64,000 nt of DNA, from the NCBI RefSeq assembly GCF_022808615.1, contig NZ_JAKZKS010000012.1, forward strand, positions 1 through 64,000, in the 5' to 3' direction. Below, piece by piece: positions 55,206 through 63,008 of the stretch (positions within the stretch are counted from its first letter, which is position 1; each line of letters begins with the position of its first letter). Source of the DNA: Bacillus sp. FJAT-47783 (GTDB lineage: Bacteria > Bacillota > Bacilli > Bacillales > Aeribacillaceae). The translations under genes were made by a program, and so were the position numbers. Under the pieces are notes generated by a model that saw only the letters and a list, made by a program, of their open reading frames with translations, ran no database searches and had not been told where the DNA came from.

Positions 55206-55616
55206 CGTTAAAGAATGCGCTACTTTTATACATAAATCCATAATGACTGTTTTGTTTTTTTCTTTTAACAGTTCATATGCTTCTTCATTGAAAACACCTT
55301 GCTGGGCCCAAAAAACATCAGCATCAATTTCCAAAAACTCTTTTGCGACATCAACGAGGTGCTCTGACCTTCTAAATACATTTACAATATCAACATGGCC
55401 GTCAATTTCTTTTAAAGACGAGACAGCTTTAACACCGAGTACTTCATCAACCGTTGGATTAACTGGAATAATTTCATACCCGGCATCTTGCATCGCTTTT
55501 GTCACCATGTAAGACGTACGCTCAGGCTTATTAGATAAGCCAACAACAGCTATGCGTTTTGATTTTTGTAAAATTTCTTTAATCTCGCTTTGACTTGGAT
55601 TTTCAAATGCCATCAT
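55197..55616 (-). CDS. yneT: CoA-binding domain protein YneT
   Basis: The 139-residue protein is a single CoA-binding Rossmann domain: I-A-V-V-G-L-S-N-K-P-E-R-T-S-Y near 22-36, a V-N-P-T-V-D-E-V-L-G motif near 52-61, and D-V-F-W-A-Q-Q-G-V-F-N-E near 100-111. It fits B. subtilis YneT in size and position (next to plsY and parE). Its cellular role is not established. It is divergent from plsY. Confidence 0.85.
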   Translation of the reverse strand: MMAFENPSQSEIKEILQKSKRIAVVGLSNKPERTSYMVTKAMQDAGYEIIPVNPTVDEVLGVKAVSSLKEIDGHVDIVNVFRRSEHLVDVAKEFLEIDADVFWAQQGVFNEEAYELLKEKNKTVIMDLCIKVAHSLTKS

Positions 55617-55797
55617 TTTCTCCCTCCTTCATTTATTTCCATTATACAGTGAAATGTAATTCGACTCCAACTAATGAATACCCGTAATCCCTTTTCATGA
55701 AGAATAAAATTTAGTAATATTATAAAGCATTATACATAGAGGTTTTTTTAGAAGTTGTGTACAATAAAAAAAGAATCTGATTTAAAGGGGAAAAAAC

Positions 55798-56385
55798 ATG
55801 ATTTACGCACTTATCGTATTTTTAGCTTATGTAATTGGATCCATTCCATCTGGCTTAATCGTCGGGAAAATTGGCTATGGCATTGATATTCGCGAACATG
55901 GAAGTGGAAACTTAGGTGGTACGAATACGTTTCGAACACTCGGTGTAAAGGCCGGTCTTATCGTAACGATTGCTGATATTTTAAAAGGGACATTAGCTAC
56001 TGCTTTGCCTTATATTTTCGGGATCGATGCAAGTTTCCATCCTTTACTTGCCGGAATGATTGCAGCAGTTGGCCATATGTATCCAGTATTTGCAAATTTC
56101 CGTGGCGGAAAAGCAGTGGCGACCTCAGGCGGTGTACTGTTATGTTATAATCCAATTCTTTTTATTTCGTTGCTTGCTGTGTTTTTTATCATTTTATACT
56201 TTTCAAAATATGTATCATTGTCATCTATGTTAACAGGCACTTATACGATTATTTATAGTTTATTTACAAAAGATATTCCACTTATTATCGTCGTTAGCTT
56301 ATTAACTATTTTTGTCATATACCGCCATCGCCCTAACATTAGGCGGATCATCAATAAGACAGAGCCGAAAATCAAATGGCTGTAA
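55798..56385 (+). CDS. plsY: Glycerol-3-phosphate acyltransferase PlsY
   Basis: The 195-residue integral membrane protein has five TM segments and the three PlsY motifs: [12 protein letters not shown] near 34-45, F-R-G-G-K-A-V-A-T near 98-106, and the C-terminal R-H-R-P-N-I-R-R near 179-186. It transfers the acyl group of acyl-phosphate (made by PlsX) to glycerol-3-phosphate, the first step of phospholipid synthesis. AAAGGGG precedes the ATG. It corresponds to B. subtilis yneS. Confidence 0.93.
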   Translation: MIYALIVFLAYVIGSIPSGLIVGKIGYGIDIREHGSGNLGGTNTFRTLGVKAGLIVTIADILKGTLATALPYIFGIDASFHPLLAGMIAAVGHMYPVFANFRGGKAVATSGGVLLCYNPILFISLLAVFFIILYFSKYVSLSSMLTGTYTIIYSLFTKDIPLIIVVSLLTIFVIYRHRPNIRRIINKTEPKIKWL

Positions 56386-56388
56386 ACG

Positions 56389-56415
56389 AAACGAGGGAAA
56401 TTACTCCCTCGTTTT
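56389..56415 (+). terminator. Terminator after plsY
   Basis: AAACGAGGGA (56389-56398) pairs with TCCCTCGTTT (56405-56414), with a further T and TTATC; the loop is six bases. Confidence 0.8.
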
Positions 56416-56488
56416 ATCTTTAAACGGCTCCTATTATGACTTCTATTTTGAATTTCCTCAATCGAATGGATTTGTAATAATTTCTGAT

Positions 56489-57643
56489 TTACGAATCCAA
56501 CCGTTCAATGATCGTAGCATTAGCCATGCCATGGCCTTCACAAATTGCCACTAATCCGTATCGTTCTCCCGTTCGCTCTAATTCATGGGCTAACGAAACG
56601 AAAATTCTAGCACCTGTAGCGCCTAACGGATGTCCTAATGCAATGGCTCCTCCATTTCGATTTAACTTTTTCGGATCGGCACCCGTTTCCTGAATCCATG
56701 CTAATGGAACAGGAGCAAATGCTTCATTTACTTCGTAACAATCCATATCATCAATCGTTAATCCAGCTTTTTGTAATACTTTTTCTGTCGCGGCAATTGG
56801 ACCTGTCAGCATTAATGTTGGATCAGATCCTACTACAGATCTTGCAACAATACGAAAACGCGGTTTTACACCAAGCTCTTCCGCTTTTTCTCTTGACATG
56901 ATGAGAAGTGCAGCTGCCCCATCGCTCATTTGACTTGCATTTCCTGCATGGATGACTCCATTTTCAATAAATGAAGGTTTTAATGCGCTTAATTTCTCCA
57001 GCGACGTATCCCTTCTTGGACCTTCGTCTTCTTTGACAACGATTTTTGTTCCATCTTCTTTCGTTACTTCGATTGGATAAATCTCTTTTTCAAATTTTCC
57101 TGCTTCTTGCGCTTTAATCGCTTTTTGGTGACTTTCATAGGCGAATTCATCCAATTGAGTTCGACTAAATCCCCATTTTTCCGCAATTCTTTCAGCAGAT
57201 AATCCTTGATGGATTAATTCATATTTGCTCGTTAGTTTTTCACTAAAAGGAATCTCTTGTCGATTAGAAAACATTGGAACGCGGCTCATACTTTCCACAC
57301 CACCAGCGACAACGACATCCATATCTCCACTTAAAATCGCTTGTGCGGCAAAATGTACCGCTTGTTGACTTGAGCCGCATTGTCGATCGATCGTTGTTCC
57401 CGGTACTTCAATTGGATATCCTGCAGCTAAAGCCGCCAGCCTCGCAATATTTACGGACTGTTCACCGACTTGAGAAACACATCCTAAAATGACGTCTTCA
57501 ATTAGAGTTGCTGAAATGTTTGCCCGATTCACAAGCTCTTGTAAAACTTCAGATGCTAAATCATCTGCACGAACATTAGCAAAAACACCTTTTCGTCTTC
57601 CAACAGGTGTCCGTACAGCTTCAACAATGACTACTTCACGCAT
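56489..57643 (-). CDS. Thiolase (acetyl-CoA acetyltransferase family)
   Basis: The 384-residue thiolase has the nucleophile Cys in D-R-Q-C-G-S-S-Q-Q-A near residues 85-94, A-G-G-V-E-S-M-S near 112, the conserved G-H-P-L-G-A-T-G-A-R near 341-350 with the active His, and C-E-G-H-G-M-A-N near 371-378 (the usual form is C-x-G-x-G-x-G). It condenses or cleaves acyl-CoAs; as no linked beta-oxidation genes are present, the direction is open. The gene replaces nothing in the conserved order but is an insertion between plsY and the yneR group. The start ATG has GGAGGATA. Confidence 0.85.
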   Translation of the reverse strand: MREVVIVEAVRTPVGRRKGVFANVRADDLASEVLQELVNRANISATLIEDVILGCVSQVGEQSVNIARLAALAAGYPIEVPGTTIDRQCGSSQQAVHFAAQAILSGDMDVVVAGGVESMSRVPMFSNRQEIPFSEKLTSKYELIHQGLSAERIAEKWGFSRTQLDEFAYESHQKAIKAQEAGKFEKEIYPIEVTKEDGTKIVVKEDEGPRRDTSLEKLSALKPSFIENGVIHAGNASQMSDGAAALLIMSREKAEELGVKPRFRIVARSVVGSDPTLMLTGPIAATEKVLQKAGLTIDDMDCYEVNEAFAPVPLAWIQETGADPKKLNRNGGAIALGHPLGATGARIFVSLAHELERTGERYGLVAICEGHGMANATIIERLDS

Positions 57644-57918
57644 ATTATATCCTCCTCGAAACTTTTCTCTTTTTTAAACTCACTATACAATATGCAATTT
57701 TAATGCCAAGAAAAAATCTATGTAAAAAGAATATGCATCAGCATTTCAGCATAAAGACGATTAATATTCGGACACTTTCAGAACAAAAGGTGTATGGAAA
57801 AAACACAGTAATATATTTATACAATTTGATCAATACGTAAAAAAACCTATTTAAAAACTTCCGACATTTCTCCACTAAGTTTTTAGTTTTAACGCTAAAA
57901 AGTTTTCCAACAAAAAAT

Positions 57919-58035
57919 GAACAAAGCGCCTACCTACTAGCGACAAGGACAAGACAAGCCAACTAAAAGATGCTTTTTATACCTTCTGGGCGGATTGGCT
58001 TTACTTCTGATCCGATGGCACCTGGAGCTAGACAT
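57919..58035 (-). repeat. Intergenic repeat, copy B
   Basis: On the minus strand GTCTAGCTCCAGGTGCC begins the segment, with AAGGTATAAAAAGCATC in the middle, GGCTTGTCTTGTCC after it and GTAGGTAGGCGCTT at the end. It shares block order with copy A at 55031-55125 but differs in the loops, as expected for an old structured repeat. The rest of 57644-58120 shows nothing else. Confidence 0.5.
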
Positions 58036-58123
58036 CAAAGACTATATTTACCCCTGAAAACTTTATCAAAATGATATAAATTCTGGTAATATAAAAAAGA
58101 GGAATAGAAAAAGGATGTGTCTT

Positions 58124-59287
58124 ATGAAGAAATATGCTTTAGTTTTTTTAATTGGCATTATTTTAGTCTTAGGTTTATTAACGTTTCAATCTTCCAAAGG
58201 GAGTCGATTATCTTCCAATAATGAAAGTAAAGACCATTCATTAAGAGTATCTGCCGCTTCATTAAAAGAGTTTCATTCCACTATTTCCATTGCGGCGATT
58301 GGAGATCTTCTCATCCATCGTCCTGTTTATGAAGACGCAAAGAAGCAAGATGGTGTTTACGATTTTAGTCCGATGTTAACAAATGTGAAAGATACGCTAC
58401 GGCAAGCTGATTTCACAATGGCTAATCAAGAATCCATCATCGGCGGTACAGAAATCGGATTATCTACCTATCCTTCGTTTAACAGTCCATTTGAGGTGGC
58501 TGATAACTTTCAAGATGCCGGTGTCGACTTAATGACAATGGCCAATAACCATACGCTTGATCGTGGGGAAACGGCGATACAAAATGCCATCGCTCATTAT
58601 GAAAAAATCGGGATGCACTATGTCGGTAGTTATAAAGATATGAAAGATGCCGAAACATTAAGAATTATCAATGTAAAAGGAATGAATCTCGGTTTTCTAT
58701 CCTATACATACGGAACGAATGGTATCCCCGTACCAAAGGGCAAACCGCATCTCGTCTCTTTGATTGATAAAGAAAAAATCAAAAAAGATTTAGAGCGATT
58801 AAAAAATAAAGTAGATGTGGTCATTGTCAATATGCACTGGGGACTCGAATATCAAAGCTATCCTTCGACTGAACAAAAAGAACTAGCCCAATTCATCGCA
58901 AATGAGGGAGCTCATGTGATTATCGGTCATCACCCGCATGTTCTTCAGCCAATGGAATGGATTGAGCAAGAAAATGGAGATAAAAGTATTGTCGTATATT
59001 CCCTCGGGAACTTTCTATCAGCTCAAAAAGGGAACGGAAAAGATATCGGCGGAATCTTTCAATTGCAAATTGATAAAAAAACAGACGGAAACGTAACAGC
59101 CATTTCACTCCGTAACCCTAAGGTTATTCCTACGTTTGTATCGAGTCATGGAAGCCGAAACTACAAAATTCATTTTTTAAAGGATATGAATGAACAGAAA
59201 AACAACGAAGTGATAGAGCATATGAACCAATGGCTAAAAACAAAAGAAGCAACTTTTATTCAGGAAAGTGAAACGATCGAGCGTTAA
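58124..59287 (+). CDS. CapA-family exported metallophosphatase-like protein
   Basis: The ATG at 58124 follows AAGGATGTG. The 387-residue protein has an N-terminal membrane anchor (residues 4-22) and a CapA domain (about 50-330): A-A-I-G-D-L-L-I-H-R, M-A-N-Q-E-S-I-I-G-G, M-A-N-N-H-T-L-D-R-G and I-I-G-H-H-P-H-V-L-Q, which carry the metal-ligand His and Asp of this calcineurin-like fold. CapA/PgsA proteins are linked to poly-gamma-glutamate, but no pgsBC genes are present, and most stand-alone relatives are uncharacterised. It should face the outside of the membrane. Confidence 0.8.
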   Translation: MKKYALVFLIGIILVLGLLTFQSSKGSRLSSNNESKDHSLRVSAASLKEFHSTISIAAIGDLLIHRPVYEDAKKQDGVYDFSPMLTNVKDTLRQADFTMANQESIIGGTEIGLSTYPSFNSPFEVADNFQDAGVDLMTMANNHTLDRGETAIQNAIAHYEKIGMHYVGSYKDMKDAETLRIINVKGMNLGFLSYTYGTNGIPVPKGKPHLVSLIDKEKIKKDLERLKNKVDVVIVNMHWGLEYQSYPSTEQKELAQFIANEGAHVIIGHHPHVLQPMEWIEQENGDKSIVVYSLGNFLSAQKGNGKDIGGIFQLQIDKKTDGNVTAISLRNPKVIPTFVSSHGSRNYKIHFLKDMNEQKNNEVIEHMNQWLKTKEATFIQESETIER

Positions 59288-59376
59288 TCTCTTATTCCGA
59301 TTACGTGTAGATTAAGCCTATTTCATTGAATAATCGATCCTGACATCTGTATAATGACATTTAGAGGTGACAAAAA

Positions 59377-59664
59377 ATGAAAATGGATGTAACAAAAGAA
59401 GCAGCAAAATGGTATAAGGAAGAATTCAATTTAACGGATGGAGATACATTGCGATTTTTTGCTCGCTACGGAGGATGCAGTAATGTCCAAAAAGGATTTT
59501 CGTTAGGTGTTGCAAAAGAGCAACCAATGGATGTCGGCACTAAAATTTCTCAAGAAGGAATTACGTTCTTCATCGAAGAAAAAGATTTATGGTATTTTGA
59601 CGGAAAAGATTTAACCGTTGCTTTTGATCAAGCAATGAATGAACCTATATTCCAAATCGATTAA
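59377..59664 (+). CDS. yneR: YneR-like HesB/IscA-related small protein
   Basis: The 95-residue protein resembles the HesB/IscA fold in length and pattern (V-T-K-E-A-A-K-W-Y-K-E-E, R-F-F-A-R-Y-G-G-C, I-T-F-F-I-E-E-K-D) but lacks the three Cys of true A-type carriers; only one Cys (Y-G-G-C) remains. It fits B. subtilis YneR by size and position between yneQ and plsY. Its role is unknown. The ATG has AGAGGTGAC. A terminator follows directly. Confidence 0.85.
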   Translation: MKMDVTKEAAKWYKEEFNLTDGDTLRFFARYGGCSNVQKGFSLGVAKEQPMDVGTKISQEGITFFIEEKDLWYFDGKDLTVAFDQAMNEPIFQID

Positions 59665-59674
59665 TTCAAGTAGC

Positions 59675-59710
59675 AAAAAGCTTGCGAACAACGATGTTTG
59701 CAAGCTTTTT
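59675..59710 (+). terminator. Terminator after yneR
   Basis: AAAAAGCTTGC (59675-59685) pairs with GCAAGCTTTTT (59700-59710), with an extra inner pair region. Both strands carry a T-run. Confidence 0.85.
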
Positions 59711-59818
59711 CTAGTCATTTTTGGACGTATCCACTCACGAAAGTGCAAAAGGTGATATACACGTGTAATGTGAGATACGTAAATCAAGGCGCTACCCCAT
59801 TCATAAATGCAAAAGGAA

Positions 59819-60136
59819 TTATTCCGTATAAGTTTGCTTCAAATGAAAGCGAAGGATATGGTCTTCATATCCATATTTTTTTAAAATCAACCATTGTCTT
59901 TCCCCAAGAAGATCAAAATGTGGAAAATCACCATAATGGTGAATCCATTCTCGTCTAAGACCGTTCACTTCTCCCCATTTTTCTAATTTGTAAAGATTCC
60001 CGCACCCTACTTTTGTAACAGAATGGTATTTAGGGAAGCGTTCATCATACCAAAAATGGGTCAAAAAGGCGATTTCGCCTCTTTTGACTTTTTGTTTCCA
60101 TTCAATAAGCTCTTTTCTCTTAATTCCAAAAGCCAT
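59819..60136 (-). CDS. yneQ: Conserved hypothetical protein YneQ
   Basis: The 105-residue soluble protein (M-A-F-G-I-K-R-K-E-L, then I-A-F-L-T-H-F-W-Y-D-E-R-F-P and R-E-W-I-H-H-Y-G-D-F-P-H-F-D-L) corresponds by size, position and motif to B. subtilis YneQ. It has no assigned function. The conserved His and Asp in H-Y-G-D-F-P-H-F-D suggest a metal or catalytic site, but this is a guess. Its ATG follows the yneP stop by two bases and is translationally coupled. Confidence 0.8.
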   Translation of the reverse strand: MAFGIKRKELIEWKQKVKRGEIAFLTHFWYDERFPKYHSVTKVGCGNLYKLEKWGEVNGLRREWIHHYGDFPHFDLLGERQWLILKKYGYEDHILRFHLKQTYTE

Positions 60137-60138
60137 CG

Positions 60139-60561
60139 TTATTCCTTCTTCATTGCATGCAAATATGCTTCATGCCACTCTGGGAACGTCTTCTTCATAG
60201 AAATAGGCTTAAACGTTTCTTTTCTTACACAAACATGTGTTGACGTACTCTGAATAGCGAGCTCTCCAGTTGGCGTATATATTTCATATCCGTACACTAC
60301 TTTAAGTCCGTTATATTCTTCAATCCACGTATAAATCACAGCGGTTTCCCCATATTTAAGCGGCTTTTTATATTGAATATGTACATCTAAAACAGGTGAT
60401 AATACGCCTTGCTCTTCCATACTCGCATATGAAAATCCAAGATCTTTAATTAGTTGTGTGCGTCCTACTTCCATCCAAACTAAATAGTTCGCATGATACA
60501 CAACACCCATTTGATCCGTTTCCGCATACCGTACATCAATTTCCCTTTTTGATACGAACAT
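60139..60561 (-). CDS. yneP: Acyl-CoA thioesterase, 4HBT family (YneP)
   Basis: The 140-residue hotdog-fold enzyme has the 4HBT active-site pattern R-Y-A-E-T-D-Q-M-G-V-V-Y-H-A-N-Y-L-V-W-M-E near residues 11-31 (Asp17 and the following His), with Y-K-K-P-L-K-Y-G-E near 64-72. It cleaves acyl-CoA thioesters in the cytosol; the chain preference is unknown. It corresponds to B. subtilis YneP and overlaps nothing, with yneQ two bases downstream. Confidence 0.85.
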   Translation of the reverse strand: MFVSKREIDVRYAETDQMGVVYHANYLVWMEVGRTQLIKDLGFSYASMEEQGVLSPVLDVHIQYKKPLKYGETAVIYTWIEEYNGLKVVYGYEIYTPTGELAIQSTSTHVCVRKETFKPISMKKTFPEWHEAYLHAMKKE

Positions 60562-60648
60562 ATTTATTCCTCTCCTAACTATGACGACAAAAATATCTCT
60601 ATATTCTTTTATCTTACCGAATGTTTAAATGCATCTCAACTGATTCAA

Positions 60649-60680
60649 AAAAAGAGCTGGCGTTTTGCACCAGCTCTTTT
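60649..60680 (-). terminator. Terminator after tlp
   Basis: AGAGCTGG (60653-60660) pairs with CCAGCTCT (60670-60677) with A- and T-runs outside; it serves tlp on the minus strand and could also act on the plus strand. Confidence 0.85.
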
Positions 60681-60685
60681 TTTCG

Positions 60686-60928
60686 TTATTGTTCATCTCG
60701 ATATCCGCTTTCACGATCGGCTGCTTCATCTTTAATTTCTTCCCGCAAAGCGTGAATACTTTCTTCTCGTCGTTGATTTTTCGCTTGTATTCTCTCACGC
60801 TCTTCAGGACTAGAAAATTGCATCGTTTCTTCTGCTTCCTCCATATTTTCGATCGTGTTTTCAACAATGGATTGCAGCTTTTCAACATTATCAGAGCGAT
60901 CATCTGGTTTTGGCTTATTATGTGGCAT
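60686..60928 (-). CDS. tlp: Small acid-soluble spore protein Tlp (thioredoxin-like)
   Basis: The 80-residue protein matches Tlp: M-P-H-N-K-P-K-P-D-D-R-S-D-N-V-E-K-L-Q at the start, a very acidic helical middle (E-N-M-E-E-A-E-E-T), and N-Q-R-R-E-E-S-I-H-A-L-R-E-E-I-K-D-E-A. Tlp is a minor forespore protein, and in B. subtilis it is cotranscribed with sspN, as the order here suggests. Ribosome binding site GAGAGGATG. A terminator lies directly behind. Confidence 0.9.
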   Translation of the reverse strand: MPHNKPKPDDRSDNVEKLQSIVENTIENMEEAEETMQFSSPEERERIQAKNQRREESIHALREEIKDEAADRESGYRDEQ

Positions 60929-61030
60929 TCTTCATCATCCTCTCATTAATTAATATATATTACAAAATTAGTATGTACAGAATGAAGTGAATTATAGCCA
61001 CATTTTTAGTTTACATAATGTTTTTATTGT

Positions 61031-61073
61031 AACAAAAGGAGAGTAAGGTATGATACCTTACTCTCCTTTTGTT
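61031..61073 (-). repeat. Perfect 20-bp palindrome overlapping the sspN stop
   Basis: AACAAAAGGAGAGTAAGGTA (61031-61050) and its exact reverse complement (61054-61073) are separated by TGA. The right arm contains the last four sense codons and the stop of sspN. In the RNA it gives a 20-bp hairpin between sspN and tlp, followed by a weak AACAATAAAAA-type tail. It is a candidate partial terminator or mRNA-stabilising structure. Confidence 0.7.
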
Positions 61074-61201
61074 TGAATCACTTGAGCATGTTGATTCGTT
61101 TTATCCGCCATTTGTTTTCCTTTATTCCCGCTAAAACCTCTTGGTTTCGTTCCTTGATGATTTGGATTGAAATGTGATTGTTTATCATTTGAATTCGTCA
61201 C
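61058..61201 (-). CDS. sspN: Small acid-soluble spore protein N
   Basis: A GTG start at 61201 with GGGAGGCG gives a 47-residue protein: V-T-N-S-N-D-K-Q-S-H-F-N-P-N-H-Q-G-T-K-P, then N-K-G-K-Q-M-A-D-K-T, and I-Q-T-K-G-E at the end. The H-x-G-T-K-P, N-K-G and Q-T-K-G-E blocks are characteristic of SspN. It is a minor SASP packed in the forespore. tlp lies 130 bp downstream on the same strand, as in the B. subtilis sspN-tlp operon. It was missed by length-based gene calling because of its size. Confidence 0.85.
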   Translation of the reverse strand: MTNSNDKQSHFNPNHQGTKPRGFSGNKGKQMADKTNQHAQVIQTKGE

Positions 61202-61265
61202 GAAAATCGCCTCCCATTTATATCATGAGGCAAAAATCGTGAATGATAACTGGTAAGTATTACAT

Positions 61266-61406
61266 TCAACTTAATTTCTCTAAAAAACGCTTTTCAAGCT
61301 TTTTTTCGAGTCTTTCTTCTAATTCATCTAATGCGCGTTGATCATTTAAAAGCTTTTGTTTATTTTCTCGTACAAGCTGTTCAAATGAAGGTTTATTTTT
61401 TTTCAT
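61266..61406 (-). CDS. FbpB-like small basic protein
   Basis: ATG 61406 has AAAGAGGGAC upstream and gives 46 residues: M-K-K-N-K-P-S-F-E-Q-L-V-R-E-N-K-Q-K-L-L-N-D-Q, then a helical charged part with repeated E-E-R-L-E-K-K. This fits the Fur-regulated basic protein B (FbpB) family of short helical proteins, which help the small RNA FsrA to limit iron-rich proteins. I see no good Fur box upstream. The longer open frame upstream of this start is not used. Confidence 0.55.
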   Translation of the reverse strand: MKKNKPSFEQLVRENKQKLLNDQRALDELEERLEKKLEKRFLEKLS

Positions 61407-61579
61407 TTTTGTCCCTCTTTCTTTAAAAGTCGTATTAGAAATTAAACCCACTTTAATTATACTTAATTTTCTGACATTTATCAGTGTGGATTCGTGAACA
61501 TTTAGTGACATTATGTCCAATTTTCCGATTTTTCAAACACATATCAGTAAAACTTCATTCAGTGGTTTTTTTCATCCTC

Positions 61580-61690
61580 CACTGAATGTTAGTCCCTACA
61601 GGATGCTTAAAGGCCCTTATGACCCACAGGATGTGGCGCTCTTAGTCTGTGTTCTTTATGTTCGGATATTTATGGGCACTTGTCCTTTAC
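61580..61690. repeat. Possible small intergenic repeat with CAGGATG blocks
   Basis: CCCTACAGGATGCTTAAAGG and CCCACAGGATGTGGCG occur 27 bp apart, and CACAGGATGTG is a short palindrome. The style is like known Bacillus intergenic repeats. The stretch 61407-61738 has no other feature. Confidence 0.3.
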
Positions 61691-61738
61691 TATAAAATCT
61701 TGAGGTGGGGGTCTTACTGCCCGTGATAAAATAGAAAA

Positions 61739-61760
61739 TGCTGCTACACAGCAGCACTTT
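61739..61760 (-). terminator. Terminator after the yneN-like gene
   Basis: TGCTGCT (61739-61745) pairs with AGCAGCA (61750-61756), with A/T-rich flanks. The stem begins four bases past the stop codon. Confidence 0.6.
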
Positions 61761-62266
61761 TACATTCCGGTTTTTTCTATCATTACTTTATAGGTCATTG
61801 GACCAACAATTTTATCTATGATACGCCCTTCTTCATCTAAAAAATATGACGTTGGATATGATAAAACTTCATAGCCACTATTCGCCTTATTTTTCTGATC
61901 AAGTAAAATTGGGAACGTATATTCATTTTCCTCAACAAATGTCCGAACGTTTTCTTCACTTTTTTCACTCACTGTAAAATTGACGCCAATAACAGCTACT
62001 TGATCTCCAAATTTTTCATGAAATTTTTGCATTTCAGGCATTTCCTCTTTACATGGAGGACACCATGTCGCCCAAAAATTTAAAATGACTTTCTTCCCTC
62101 GAAAATCAGATAAGTGTGCTATTTCTCCTTCTAATGTTTGTACTTCGAAATCTGGCGCTAATGCTCCTTTTTCTAACCCTTCTTTCGTTTCATTGTGAGC
62201 CAAAGTTTGCCAAATCGCCACACTAGCTAAAACGACTAGAACTATAATCGCAATGATTCTCTTCAT
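61760..62266 (-). CDS. yneN: Membrane-anchored thiol-disulfide oxidoreductase (YneN/TlpA-like)
   Basis: The 168-residue protein has an N-terminal membrane anchor (residues 4-20) and a thioredoxin fold with the active site W-A-T-W-C-P-P-C near residues 65-72 and cis-Pro in L-S-Y-P-T-S near 135-140. It would act outside the membrane in reducing or isomerising disulfides, like ResA. It corresponds by position (beside aconitase) to B. subtilis YneN. The gene 27 bp upstream encodes a membrane protein and is probably cotranscribed. Confidence 0.85.
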   Translation of the reverse strand: MKRIIAIIVLVVLASVAIWQTLAHNETKEGLEKGALAPDFEVQTLEGEIAHLSDFRGKKVILNFWATWCPPCKEEMPEMQKFHEKFGDQVAVIGVNFTVSEKSEENVRTFVEENEYTFPILLDQKNKANSGYEVLSYPTSYFLDEEGRIIDKIVGPMTYKVMIEKTGM

Positions 62267-62293
62267 GTTGTCTCCCTTCCTACAAGCTCTAGA

Positions 62294-62716
62294 TTAGAGC
62301 ATATTCAATAAAATAATTTGTACACTTTTAAACACAATGAAATAAATCACAGCGGTCCATCCAAATAACCAACATGTTTGCATGACCGTTAATGATTTGT
62401 TACGAATGTTTTGAAATAGTATGTAAAGAAATGTCATAATAAGCCCCACATAGATCCCACTTGATGAAGTGGCAAAATATAAAAACGCAAGTGGATTTTT
62501 CAAAAGTAAGGATGGACTTGTAAGCAGTGTACTTGCTTTATAACTAATAACAAAAAGAAATACACCATTCCAATAATGTTTTCGGAAAAATTCGTTAAGT
62601 TGCTTAGTTGATTGTAACGCTTGTATTAAATAGTATGTAATAATAAAACTTAAAATGGCAAAAACGTATAAATATTGAATCGTTAACGGTCCAATACGAA
62701 AGGCATCCATTGTCAT
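62294..62716 (-). CDS. Lgt-like membrane protein paired with the thioredoxin gene
   Basis: The 140-residue protein has four TM segments. It starts F-R-I-G-P-L-T-I-Q-Y-L-Y-V-F-A, the typical opening of prolipoprotein diacylglyceryl transferase (Lgt), but stops at half the length of Lgt and lacks its catalytic His-Gly and Arg motifs. It therefore looks like a shortened Lgt-fold protein. Similar small proteins occur next to TlpA-like thioredoxins. A role in reductant transfer across the membrane is possible but unproven. AAGGAG lies eight bases before the ATG. Confidence 0.6.
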   Translation of the reverse strand: MTMDAFRIGPLTIQYLYVFAILSFIITYYLIQALQSTKQLNEFFRKHYWNGVFLFVISYKASTLLTSPSLLLKNPLAFLYFATSSSGIYVGLIMTFLYILFQNIRNKSLTVMQTCWLFGWTAVIYFIVFKSVQIILLNML

Positions 62717-62975
62717 GGAGATAACTCCTTTTTATGTCTGTACTCAATTATCATAATCGATTCAATTAGTAAAAGCTATGAAGGTTTTATGACAATTTTT
62801 TCAATAGAGTAGGGTAATCTCTTTCAAGGCTACCAACGAGTTCCTTATCATTCTCAACAAGTTGCTAATGGTTGGGCATAGTTCATTTTCCGGACAAGAA
62901 TAGAAGTAAAATATTATTCCAACCTTTAACAACTCACTCATTGTAAATGGTGTACGGATGGCCATCGCACATAAA

Positions 62976-63003
62976 AAGAAGCGGCATTTCACCGCTTCTT
63001 TTC
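62976..63003 (-). terminator. Terminator after aconitase
   Basis: AAGAAGCGG (62976-62984) pairs with CCGCTTCTT (62992-63000). On the minus strand TTTTTATG follows. It lies about ten bases past the aconitase stop. No gene is seen in 62717-62975. Confidence 0.85.
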
Positions 63004-63008
63004 ACTAT

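Noticed and set aside
60625-60949. Frames overlapping tlp on both strands
   Set aside because: tlp itself is an unambiguous family match; the others are shadows of it.
62801-62992. Minus-strand frame of 63 codons between aconitase and the Lgt-like gene
   Set aside because: It overlaps the aconitase terminator hairpin and has no start signal.
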